Notes under the pieces: model-generated
Databases searched by the model: none
Seen by the model: only the letters and a program-made list of their open reading frames with translations
Told to the model about the DNA's origin: nothing
Made by a program: the position numbers and the translations under genes
Assembly: GCA_934202095.1 (NCBI GenBank)
Contig: CAKPXN010000027.1
Coordinates: 1 to 19,250 of the forward strand
Source of the DNA: an uncultured Veillonella sp.
GTDB taxonomy: Bacteria; Bacillota; Negativicutes; Veillonellales; Veillonellaceae
DNA length: 19,250 nt
Direction of reading: 5' to 3'
Part shown: positions 7,083 to 14,264 of the stretch, one piece after another
Numbering within the stretch: position 1 is the first letter of the stretch
Layout: each line of letters starts with the position of its first letter

Positions 7083-7687
7083 TATTTGTTGTGTCCTTTC
7101 CACACACTTACACTCATGCCATCCCCCATTGGGTAAATGGTGGTGTTAAATAATTCTTTATTTTCTACATATGCTAAATACGCTTGTAATCGCTTAACAA
7201 TAGTTTTGAATCGATGCGGAGCCTCTTTATCGCCACGCACATAACCTCTGAAAAGAACATTATCGGCGAGGATAACGCCCCCTTCTTTCACATGAGGCAA
7301 TATGACCTCTAGCTGATTAAGATACTGCCCCTTAGGGCCATCGAGAAATACGAGATCATATTCACCTTTGATTTGCGTTAATACGTCCTTCGCATCACCT
7401 TTAATCAACGTAATTTGATCCTTGTACGCCGATTGACCGATGTAATATTTAGCCATTTCGTGTCGCACTTCATCGAGCTCAATAGATGTTATACGTCCGC
7501 CCCGTTCAATAAGAGGTGCCATCAGTAATGTAGAGTAACCAATGGCGGTGCCCACCTCTAACACAGAGGTGGGCCGGTATAATCCAATCAATTCTTCAAA
7601 TAAATGCACCTCAGATTCCCGAAGGATTGGTACATTATTAATCATCGCGTAAATACGCTGCTCATTTAATATCTCATTTAATTCCAT
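7082..7687 (-). CDS. trmR: SAM-dependent O-methyltransferase, probable tRNA 5-hydroxyuridine methyltransferase TrmR
   Basis: A 201-residue class I methyltransferase of the small O-methyltransferase (methyltransferase 3) family. The SAM-binding loop VLEVGTAIGYST is at about residues 42-53, the acidic residue after beta 2 is Glu70 (SIELD), and metal-type acidic residues occur in VFLDGPKG (Asp116) and ADNVLF (Asp142-Asn143). B. subtilis YrrM (TrmR) in the same gene order methylates 5-hydroxyuridine at tRNA wobble position 34 to 5-methoxyuridine, so that function is inferred here. It overlaps the downstream U32 gene by one base. The ATG at 7687 has only a weak purine-rich site (GCGGGA) upstream. 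A 12-bp inverted repeat separates it from mltG. A catechol-type small-molecule methyltransferase is the alternative, less likely given the context. Confidence 0.87.
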   Translation of the reverse strand: MELNEILNEQRIYAMINNVPILRESEVHLFEELIGLYRPTSVLEVGTAIGYSTLLMAPLIERGGRITSIELDEVRHEMAKYYIGQSAYKDQITLIKGDAKDVLTQIKGEYDLVFLDGPKGQYLNQLEVILPHVKEGGVILADNVLFRGYVRGDKEAPHRFKTIVKRLQAYLAYVENKELFNTTIYPMGDGMSVSVWKGHNK

Positions 7688-7732
7688 AAAATGTATTATA
7701 AATTCCCGCTATATATTTGACTATGAAAGTAA

Positions 7733-7764
7733 TCATATACGCACAAATGACTGTGCGTATATGA
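7733..7764 (-). other. Perfect 12-bp inverted repeat between mltG and trmR
   Basis: The arms TCATATACGCAC (7733-7744) and GTGCGTATATGA (7753-7764) are exact complements around an 8-base loop. It lies 22 bp after the mltG stop. The - strand sequence after the hairpin is TTACTTTC, without a proper T run, so it is a weak terminator or attenuator at best. It may instead stabilise the mltG mRNA end or be an operator for trmR. Confidence 0.7.
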
Positions 7765-7786
7765 CATACTCAATAATGTATTTTTA

Positions 7787-9199
7787 TTATCTATCTACTC
7801 CACCGCGCGTGTTACCCGTAGATGGTGCCACCGGTGTACTAGGTCTTACAACACGTGGTTCCTCTGCTGCTGGCGCCGATTGAACCGGTGCCGATTGCTG
7901 TGGAATGACTTGTTGCATACTTTCTGGTATTTGGCTAGGCGATGATGTTGTAGCCGGTTGTTCGGTCGCTGCTGGTGCTGCTGGCGTAGGCGTTACTTGA
8001 GTAGCTGCCGGCACCGTAGTTGGTGTATATGTATATGTTGGTTCTACATCTACATATTGAGAATCTGCTGCTACAGCCTCTGCAGAGCTATAGTTGTAAT
8101 CCGGTTCGGATGTAGCGGCCGCATCATAGTTAGGACCAGCCTGTGCCAATGCAGGGGCTTGACCTTGATTTGAGGAGCCTGCACTTGCTTGTTCACCACC
8201 ATAGATTTTTTCGACCTCAGCCAAATGTTCAGCATACGTTTTAGAGAAATGGTTATGACCATCTTTATCTGCTACAAAGTATAGATAATCAGTATCTTCC
8301 GAATGAAGAACCGCATCTAATGCCTTTTTACCAGGATTTGCAATCGGTCCTGGTGGCAAGCCTTTACTTACATATGTATTATAAGGGCTTTGTAGTTGTG
8401 TATCACCGATAGTTACATTTTCCTTTGCATAACCAAGTACATAAGAAATGGTTGCATCAGATTGCAATGGAATACCATGAGCTAATCGTTTCTTAAATAC
8501 ACCGGCAATAGTTGGACGGTCCGCATCATATAATGATTCACGTTCAACGATAGACGCTAAGGTTACAAAATCATGAATACTCATGTGTTGCGCTTGAATT
8601 TGCTTTTTCACAGCTGGTGTTAAATAGCGATTCATTTGTTCAGACATCATCAAAATGACATCCTTTGGCGTAGCCCCAACGGGAACCTCATAGGTACTTG
8701 GGAATAAGAAACCCTCTACCGGATATGTAGTCGGTTTAGTGCCCTTCATATATGGATATGGGACAAATGTTTTTGCCTCTGCCAAGAAATCAGAAGCTTT
8801 CATAATTTGAGCTTTTTCAAGAGCAATGGCGATATCCCCTACTGTATAACCTTCAGGAATCGTTAATTTAATGGACTCAACATGGCCCTCTTGTAATAAG
8901 TTAATTAATTCATGGACCGATACCTTGTTAGGAATCTGGTAGTGACCAGATTGTAATTTTGAACCGGTTCCACTAAGAGCTAACCATAATTTAAATACCT
9001 GTGTAGACCGAATTAGCCCATGTTCATAGAGCATATCGGCAATTTCTGTTCCTGTTGCATCCTTGCCTATTACGAGGACTTGAGATCCTCCGTCATCGTT
9101 AAAGGTATTTGGTACAAAATAGGATGCACCTAAAGCACCACCACCCAAAATAGCAAGGCTAAGAACACCTACGGAAACATATTTTAAGGCTTTTCTCAT
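7787..9199 (-). CDS. mltG: Endolytic murein transglycosylase MltG (YceG-like) with long Pro/Ala-rich tail
   Basis: Membrane-anchored lytic transglycosylase that cleaves nascent peptidoglycan strands and is thought to set glycan chain length. The 470-residue product has one N-terminal transmembrane helix (about residues 8-28), a LysM-like segment (about 40-110), and the YceG catalytic domain. The conserved ASIVERES segment gives catalytic Glu219, close to Glu218 of the E. coli enzyme, followed by the conserved IPLQSDATISYVLG. The catalytic part ends near residue 338. The remaining ~130 residues are rich in Ala, Pro, Thr, Ser and Gln with Tyr patches, probably disordered and exported, and are unusual for the family. 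AAGGAA precedes ATG 9199. It has its own promoter and is isolated from yrzB by a terminator, while its place between yrzB and trmR matches B. subtilis yrrL. Confidence 0.95.
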   Translation of the reverse strand: MRKALKYVSVGVLSLAILGGGALGASYFVPNTFNDDGGSQVLVIGKDATGTEIADMLYEHGLIRSTQVFKLWLALSGTGSKLQSGHYQIPNKVSVHELINLLQEGHVESIKLTIPEGYTVGDIAIALEKAQIMKASDFLAEAKTFVPYPYMKGTKPTTYPVEGFLFPSTYEVPVGATPKDVILMMSEQMNRYLTPAVKKQIQAQHMSIHDFVTLASIVERESLYDADRPTIAGVFKKRLAHGIPLQSDATISYVLGYAKENVTIGDTQLQSPYNTYVSKGLPPGPIANPGKKALDAVLHSEDTDYLYFVADKDGHNHFSKTYAEHLAEVEKIYGGEQASAGSSNQGQAPALAQAGPNYDAAATSEPDYNYSSAEAVAADSQYVDVEPTYTYTPTTVPAATQVTPTPAAPAATEQPATTSSPSQIPESMQQVIPQQSAPVQSAPAAEEPRVVRPSTPVAPSTGNTRGGVDR

Positions 9200-9240
9200 G
9201 GATGAGTTCCTTTCTATTACAAACCATTGTATATCATCTT

Positions 9241-9249
9241 ATTATACCA
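9241..9249 (-). promoter_or_regulatory. Extended -10 promoter of mltG
   Basis: The - strand reads TGGTATAAT: a perfect -10 box with the TGN extension, about 40 bp before the mltG start. No good -35 hexamer is seen at 16-18 bp, as is allowed for extended -10 promoters. It lies downstream of the yrzB terminator, so mltG need not depend on readthrough. Confidence 0.6.
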
Positions 9250-9334
9250 TATTAAAGGCTTTCGATGTATCTATTCTTTTATATTATCCATATACCAAAT
9301 AGCCATGAGTCAATTACTACACAAGGCTCTATAA

Positions 9335-9380
9335 TTACAAAAAAGACTCTAGCATAACAACCGTTATACTAGAGTCTTTG
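9335..9380 (-). terminator. Terminator after the ireB-ruvX-yrzB operon
   Basis: The arms AAAGACTCTAG (9342-9352) and CTAGAGTCTTT (9369-9379) are exact complements, extended inward by ATAAC/GTTAT after one mismatch around an AACC loop. On the - strand the hairpin is followed by six T. It starts 12 bp beyond the DUF1292 stop. Confidence 0.9.
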
Positions 9381-9391
9381 GAGATTAGGAA

Positions 9392-9682
9392 TTATTCCTC
9401 TTCGCCCATTGATTCGTACATAGTAACCAATGCATCAAAGTTTTCGTCATCTTCGTCTAATGGAACATATTCTTCTACGCCTTCATCGTTTGTTTCGATG
9501 CGAGCCAAAATCATATATGTATCATCTTGACCTTCATGATCTTCATCTTGTACATGAACAAGAACTGCATATTCTTGACCTTCGTAGTTTAAGATCACGT
9601 CTTCTGTGAAATATTGTTTGTTACCATCTTCGTCTTCAAATTCGAGATAGAAAATTTCACCTTCGTAATTTTGATCAACCAT
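9392..9682 (-). CDS. DUF1292 family protein (YrzB-like)
   Basis: A strongly acidic 96-residue protein of the DUF1292 family, matching B. subtilis YrzB, whose function is unknown. Most of it is a beta-rich acidic domain (EIFYLEFEDEDGNKQYF, YAVLVHVQDEDHEG, YMILARIETNDEGVEEYVPLDEDDENFD). No Cys, membrane segment or catalytic motif is seen. The ATG at 9682 is chosen because GGAGG (9691-9695) is 8 bases before it; a longer in-frame reading to 9730 lacks a site. It follows ruvX by 66 bp, with no terminator between them, and ends at a strong terminator, so it is probably the last gene of the ireB operon. Confidence 0.92.
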   Translation of the reverse strand: MVDQNYEGEIFYLEFEDEDGNKQYFTEDVILNYEGQEYAVLVHVQDEDHEGQDDTYMILARIETNDEGVEEYVPLDEDDENFDALVTMYESMGEEE

Positions 9683-9748
9683 GGGTATTCCCTCCTTTAT
9701 TATGTATATAAGAACCTGTATGATATTCACATTAGATATCTATGCGAA

Positions 9749-10171
9749 TTAAGATTTACTAAATTGTAGTCTGTCTAAATAGCCTTGTAAAATAACGACA
9801 GCAGCCATTTTATCGATGACGCCCTTTCGTTTTTTACGACTCACATCAGCTGCGATGAGTTGACGTTCGGCCATAACGGTAGATAAACGTTCATCCCAAA
9901 ATGTAACAGGCAAGTCGATGACAGCCTTCATTTTTTCGACGAATTCTTCCGTTTTTTCAGCGCGCTCACCCTTGGTGCCGTTCATATTCTTCGGCATGCC
10001 CACTACGAGTTCATGCACTTCGTATTCTGAAATCAATTCACGCAATCGGTTAAAGTCATTTTCTAAGGATGTACGACGAATCGTTTCTATACCTTGAGCA
10101 GTCATCAATAGCGCATCACTACATGCGATTCCAATGGTGCGGCTGCCCACGTCTAATGCCATAATTCTCAT
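9749..10171 (-). CDS. ruvX: RuvX/YqgF-family putative Holliday junction resolvase or pre-16S rRNA nuclease
   Basis: A 140-residue RNase H-fold nuclease of the YqgF/RuvX family. E. coli YqgF acts in 16S rRNA 5'-end maturation, and other members cleave Holliday junctions. The motifs are intact: [16 protein letters not shown] at the N-terminus with the first catalytic Asp (Asp7), [13 protein letters not shown] near residues 56-68, DERLST near 98-103, and [13 protein letters not shown] near the C-terminus with the last acidic residue. Length is normal. Its ATG overlaps the ireB stop as TAATG, so the two are translationally coupled. The ireB-ruvX-DUF1292 order is the same as B. subtilis yrzL-yrrK-yrzB. 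Confidence 0.95.
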   Translation of the reverse strand: MRIMALDVGSRTIGIACSDALLMTAQGIETIRRTSLENDFNRLRELISEYEVHELVVGMPKNMNGTKGERAEKTEEFVEKMKAVIDLPVTFWDERLSTVMAERQLIAADVSRKKRKGVIDKMAAVVILQGYLDRLQFSKS

Positions 10172-10431
10172 TATAGTTGTTTAGCCTTTGCGTATTCTTT
10201 TAATAATTCTTCGATTAAATCATCGCGTTCTAAACGGCGAATATCACTACGTGCATTATTATAGCTTGTAATGTACGCTGGGTCCCCAGAGATAAGATAA
10301 CCTAAGATTTGATTGATAGGATTATATCCTTTTTCTTGAATAGATTTATAAACGCGAGTCAATACCTCTTCGGCAGTCATCGGTTCATCTTCTACTTTAC
10401 GGAATAACATAGTTTCATCTGAAACCTTCAT
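10171..10431 (-). CDS. IreB family regulatory phosphoprotein (DUF965, YrzL-like)
   Basis: An 86-residue protein of the IreB/DUF965 family. In Enterococcus faecalis, IreB is phosphorylated by the PASTA kinase IreK and affects cephalosporin resistance. Typical features are the start [10 protein letters not shown], the central [47 protein letters not shown] core (about residues 40-80) and a short charged end. As I recall it, the E. faecalis phosphosites are Thr4 and Thr7; here position 4 is Ser and position 7 is Thr. The ATG at 10431 is set by GGAGG (10439-10443), 7 bases away. It has an extended -10 promoter and a 9-bp hairpin in its leader, and is coupled to ruvX by a TAATG overlap. Confidence 0.93.
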   Translation of the reverse strand: MKVSDETMLFRKVEDEPMTAEEVLTRVYKSIQEKGYNPINQILGYLISGDPAYITSYNNARSDIRRLERDDLIEELLKEYAKAKQL

Positions 10432-10452
10432 GGGTATCCCTCCTTTGTATGA

Positions 10453-10474
10453 ATGGGCCACTCTAGTGGCCCAT
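10453..10474 (-). other. 9-bp inverted repeat in the ireB leader
   Basis: The arms ATGGGCCAC (10453-10461) and GTGGCCCAT (10466-10474) are exact complements with a 4-base loop. It begins about 15 bases into the transcript predicted from the promoter at 10496-10504 and ends about 10 bases before the ribosome binding site. There is no T run on either strand, so it is not a standard terminator. It could be an operator, an mRNA-stability hairpin or a translation-control stem. Confidence 0.7.
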
Positions 10475-10495
10475 ATATATGTATTGTATGTTTCT

Positions 10496-10504
10496 ATTAT
10501 AGCA
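10496..10504 (-). promoter_or_regulatory. Extended -10 promoter of the ireB-ruvX-yrzB operon
   Basis: The - strand reads TGCTATAAT, a perfect -10 box with the TGN extension, about 30 bp after the alaS stop. No good -35 hexamer is visible. As no terminator follows alaS, readthrough from alaS is also possible. Confidence 0.6.
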
Positions 10505-10530
10505 TATGCAACATATACACATAGAATGTA

Positions 10531-13149
10531 TTATGCGTTAAGAGCTTCCTTAACAGCTTCGCCAGCTGCTTTTAATGCATCCATCAATTTAGCTGGTTCT
10601 TTACCGCCTGCTTGCGCCATATCTGGACGACCACCGCCATTACCACCAGCTACTTGAGCTGCTGCTTTAACGATATTACCAGCTTTTACACCTTGACCGA
10701 CAACATCTTTGGAAACTTTACATACAAAGTTTACCTTGTCATCGCCCATAGCGGCACCTACGAGTACTACGCCAGAACCATCTAATTTATCAAGGCCCAT
10801 ATCAGCGAAATCACGCAATTCATCAATAGAGGATGCTTTCACAGACGCAGCAACAAATGCTACATCACCAATCATAACCTTACCAGCTACGATATCAGCA
10901 GCACCTGCAGCAGAAACCTCTTTACGAATTTGGTCTAATTCTTTAGCTGTTTCTTTAGCCTCTGCCAATACTTGGTGCAAACGTTCTTCTACTTGAGCAG
11001 GTTTAGTTTTTAATTCACTAGCAATGCGTTCGATAGTCAAACGATCGTGTTTTGCTGCATCAAGAGCGGCACGACCTGTAATCGCTTCGATACGACGTAC
11101 ACCAGAACCGATACCGGATTCAGATGTTAAACGGAAGGAACTGATGAAAGCTGTATTGCCTACATGAGAACCACCACATAATTCAACGGAGAATCCTGGA
11201 ACCTCTACTACGCGAACTACGTCGCCATATTTATCGCCAAAGAGTGCCATAGCACCTTTTGCTTTTGCTTCGTCCATAGACATTTCAGCAATAGCAAGAT
11301 CTGTGGCCTTAAGAATTTCTTCGTTTACGAGAGCTTCGATTTGATCAAGTTCCTCTTGTGTTACAGGGGAGAAATGAGTGAAGTCGAAACGCAAGTAATC
11401 TGGTGTTACCAAAGAACCTGCTTGGTTAACATGTTCGCCAAGCACGCGTTTTAATGCAGCATGCAACAAGTGAGTTGCCGTATGATTACGAGCCATTGCT
11501 GCACGACGAGCTGTATCTACTTCAAGTGTTACGTCATCGCCTTCGGAGATGGAACCTTCTACAACAGTACCGATGTGGTATACAGTACCTTCTGGTAAGC
11601 GTTTTGTATTATGAACCTCTACCTTACCCATAGGTCCAACGATGAAGCCTGTATCGCCTAATTGACCGCCCCCTTCTGCATGGAATGGTGTAGTGCGTAC
11701 GATAACAGTGATTTCATCGCCATCAACAGCGGTTTGTAAACGTTCAGAGCCTTTACCAAGCATCAATACAGAGGATGCAGTTTCTGCTTCATTTTCTACA
11801 AGTTCTTCATCTTTTAAGAACGTAATGTCTGGTGTAGCTACCTTTGCATCTTCTTTTACGCGAGCTTCACGAGCGCGTTCACGTTGTTCTTTCATGGCAG
11901 CGTCAAAGCCTTCATGGTCGATTGTGAAACCGCGTTCGGATGCGATTTCTTCTGTTAATTCCCAAGGGAATCCATATGTATCATATAGTTTGAATACTTC
12001 TGTACCAGGAACTACGGTTGCTTTTTCAGCAGCTAATGTATCGATCAAGGAATTCAATAATTCAAGACCTTGTTCCAATGTTTGGTTAAAACGTTCTTCT
12101 TCGTTTTGAACGACGCGTTTAACGAAGTCTTGTTTTTCAGCAATGGATTTGATACCAGGGCCAAGAATATCTACAACTACATCGATAAGCGGCGTTAAGA
12201 ATAGACCTTCGATACCAAGCAAACGGCCATGACGTACGGCGCGGCGCAAGATACGACGCAATACGTAACCGCGACCTTCATTGGATGGCAATACACCATC
12301 GGAAATCAACGCAGTTACAGCACGAGCATGGTCAGCGATAACTTTCAAAGATACATCTGTATTTGGGTCTTCGTTATACTTAACACCAGCGCGTTTTGCA
12401 GTCGCTTCGATGATTGGGAAAATTAAATCTGTTTCAAAGTTTGTTTTGCAATGTTGCAATACGGAAGCCAATCGTTCAAGACCGGCGCCAGTATCGATGT
12501 TTTTATGTTGCAATGGCTCATAGGAACCATCGGGCATTTTATTAAATTGAGTGAACACGAGGTTCCAAATTTCAAGGTAACGGTCACAGTCACAACCAGG
12601 TGCACAGTTAGGATCATCACAACCATGTTCAGGGCCTTGGTCGAAGAAGATTTCGCTATCTGGACCACATGGACCTTCACCGATTTCCCAGAAGTTATCT
12701 TCAAGACGTGTAATGTGGCTTTCTTCTACACCACAATCGTTGTGCCATGTGTCATATGCTTCTTGGTCATCTGGATATACAGTGACATATAATCTATTTT
12801 TATCGAGTTTAATAACTTCTGTTAGGAATTCCCATGCCCAGTGAATAGCATCTTTTTTGAAGTAATCACCGAAGGAGAAGTTACCAAGCATTTCAAAGAA
12901 TGTATGGTGACGTGCTGTGCGACCTACGTTTTCAAGGTCCCCTGTACGCATACATTTTTGGCTTGTTGTAATACGATGACAAGGAGGTACCAATTTACCT
13001 GTAAAGAAAGGCTTTAATGGCGCCATACCTGCCCCGATCAATAATAGAGACGGATCGTTTTCTGGAATAAGAGAAAAACTATCTAATTTTAAATGTCCTT
13101 TGCTTTCAAAAAACTGCAAGTATGCTTGACGCAGTTCATTACCTTTCAT
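10531..13149 (-). CDS. alaS: Alanyl-tRNA synthetase
   Basis: Cytoplasmic class II synthetase that charges tRNA(Ala) and edits mischarged Ser/Gly. The 872-residue length is typical. The N-terminal catalytic domain (about 1-240) has class II motifs, and RRAVRHGRLLG marks the tRNA-recognition region. The editing domain holds the metal-binding pair HTATH (about residue 555) and CGGSH (about 657). The C-terminal DHHA1-type domain ends with the conserved GGNGGGRPDMAQAGG (about 835). AGGAGG (13159-13164) lies 9 bases before ATG 13149. Two -10-like TATAAT boxes (13182-13187 and 13210-13215) lie upstream without convincing -35 boxes, and no T-box is seen, unlike thrS. It heads the conserved yrzL-yrrK-yrzB neighbourhood. 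Confidence 0.99.
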   Translation of the reverse strand: MKGNELRQAYLQFFESKGHLKLDSFSLIPENDPSLLLIGAGMAPLKPFFTGKLVPPCHRITTSQKCMRTGDLENVGRTARHHTFFEMLGNFSFGDYFKKDAIHWAWEFLTEVIKLDKNRLYVTVYPDDQEAYDTWHNDCGVEESHITRLEDNFWEIGEGPCGPDSEIFFDQGPEHGCDDPNCAPGCDCDRYLEIWNLVFTQFNKMPDGSYEPLQHKNIDTGAGLERLASVLQHCKTNFETDLIFPIIEATAKRAGVKYNEDPNTDVSLKVIADHARAVTALISDGVLPSNEGRGYVLRRILRRAVRHGRLLGIEGLFLTPLIDVVVDILGPGIKSIAEKQDFVKRVVQNEEERFNQTLEQGLELLNSLIDTLAAEKATVVPGTEVFKLYDTYGFPWELTEEIASERGFTIDHEGFDAAMKEQRERAREARVKEDAKVATPDITFLKDEELVENEAETASSVLMLGKGSERLQTAVDGDEITVIVRTTPFHAEGGGQLGDTGFIVGPMGKVEVHNTKRLPEGTVYHIGTVVEGSISEGDDVTLEVDTARRAAMARNHTATHLLHAALKRVLGEHVNQAGSLVTPDYLRFDFTHFSPVTQEELDQIEALVNEEILKATDLAIAEMSMDEAKAKGAMALFGDKYGDVVRVVEVPGFSVELCGGSHVGNTAFISSFRLTSESGIGSGVRRIEAITGRAALDAAKHDRLTIERIASELKTKPAQVEERLHQVLAEAKETAKELDQIRKEVSAAGAADIVAGKVMIGDVAFVAASVKASSIDELRDFADMGLDKLDGSGVVLVGAAMGDDKVNFVCKVSKDVVGQGVKAGNIVKAAAQVAGGNGGGRPDMAQAGGKEPAKLMDALKAAGEAVKEALNA

Positions 13150-13288
13150 GTGTATATTCCTCCTAAAATAATTTACTCTTAATTATAACGTAAAAACCAT
13201 AGAAAATCTATTATAACCTCTATATATCTGGATATAATTAACCTTCATTAGCATGCTCTATTTCATCTAGTTGTCTAAAATAAGATGC

Positions 13289-13343
13289 AAAAAAGAGGTT
13301 ATACAAATCAACAAAACTTAATTGATTCGTATAGCCCCTTTTT
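13289..13343 (-). terminator. Terminator after the NlpC/P60 gene
   Basis: The long arms at 13289-13304 and 13328-13343 pair with one mismatch and one G-U, extended by an inner AATCAA/TTGATT stem. On the - strand it ends in six T. It lies 43 bp past the NlpC/P60 stop and separates it from alaS. Confidence 0.85.
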
Positions 13344-13386
13344 ATGGCTCATATATATCGATGTTTCTTCAAGGAGAAACCATATA

Positions 13387-14181
13387 TTATATAACGCGTT
13401 TAGCACCGATGTAGCGTTCGCCCCAATAGCCAGTATCAAGATCTGCCACGGCTACGCCACGGCTAGATGTAGCACTGATAAATTTACCATTGCCAATATA
13501 AATACCGGAATGAGATGGACCTGGTTCATACGTTTCGAAGAACACCAAGTCACCAGCTTTAAGGTTCGCACGGGATACTTCAACACCTACGTTGTATTGT
13601 TCATCCGCTAAGCGTGGCAAGGAAATACCTTGTTTTGCAAATACGTATTTAACATAACCAGAGCAGTCAAAACCACTAGGTGTAGTACCGCCAAATACAT
13701 AAGGAACACCGCGATATTTATCGGCTTCTGCCAAAATAGCATGAATATTGTTTGGCGTTTGTACCTTTTTCAAATTATTCAACTTAACGTTTTGGCCTGC
13801 AAGACGTCTAGATTGTGCATTTTGATTTGTGAAAGCAGATTTTGTTGCCACTGCTTTTGTAGCTGCATTATTGGATAATACTGCCTTAGTTGTACGAGGA
13901 GCACCCATCAACGCATTGTACGTTGCTGGTCCAATAATACCATCTACAGGTAAGCCACGATCTTGTTGGAATAGGCGTACAGCCCATTTTGTTTCCTTAC
14001 CATACACACCATTTTTATCGGTTGCATTGTAACCGTGTTTAATCAATTGTTGTTGTACAGCAATTACGTTTCTACCTTTATCACCATATTGTAATGTTGT
14101 AGCGCTTGCCATCGCAGTGGTAGCACATACAAATGTTAATGTTAATGCCGCAATTTTACTCTTACTATATTTTGACTTCAT
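13387..14181 (-). CDS. Secreted NlpC/P60 peptidoglycan endopeptidase with N-terminal PG-binding domain
   Basis: Exported cell-wall hydrolase of 264 residues. The signal peptide (about 1-27, cut near ASA-TT) is followed by a peptidoglycan_binding_1 domain (about 30-92: DKGRNVIAVQQQLIKHGY, then NGVYGKETKWAVRLFQQ, then VDGIIGPATYNAL). An Ala/Thr/Asn-rich linker follows (about 93-145), then an NlpC/P60 (C40) domain that cleaves D-iGlu-diamino acid bonds. Cys173 (FDCSGYV) and His224 (SHSGIYIG) are the catalytic pair. The third residue, His in many members (FIHAS), is Ser236 here (FISATSS). GGAAGG precedes ATG 14181. It is transcribed after the glycosyltransferase gene with an 83-bp gap and ends at its own terminator. 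Confidence 0.95.
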   Translation of the reverse strand: MKSKYSKSKIAALTLTFVCATTAMASATTLQYGDKGRNVIAVQQQLIKHGYNATDKNGVYGKETKWAVRLFQQDRGLPVDGIIGPATYNALMGAPRTTKAVLSNNAATKAVATKSAFTNQNAQSRRLAGQNVKLNNLKKVQTPNNIHAILAEADKYRGVPYVFGGTTPSGFDCSGYVKYVFAKQGISLPRLADEQYNVGVEVSRANLKAGDLVFFETYEPGPSHSGIYIGNGKFISATSSRGVAVADLDTGYWGERYIGAKRVI

Positions 14182-14226
14182 ATTCTTCCTTCCTAAAACT
14201 TCAAAGTGAGTTTACTTATTCAAAAT

Positions 14227-14255
14227 ATACTAACCGTCTCTCTATTTGCATCCAA
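14227..14255 (-). promoter_or_regulatory. Possible promoter of the NlpC/P60 gene
   Basis: TTGGAT (14255-14250) and TAGTAT (14232-14227) are separated by 17 bp on the - strand, in the 83-bp gap between the glycosyltransferase stop and the NlpC/P60 start. Both boxes match consensus at only four of six positions, so readthrough from the glycosyltransferase gene remains possible. Confidence 0.35.
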
Positions 14256-14264
14256 CAAATACAG

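Noticed and set aside
7695..7700. - strand TATAAT just before trmR
   Set aside because: Perfect -10 box but initiation would fall at or next to the start codon, and no -35 or TG extension is seen. It would give a leaderless mRNA, so I regard it as chance in an AT-rich gap.
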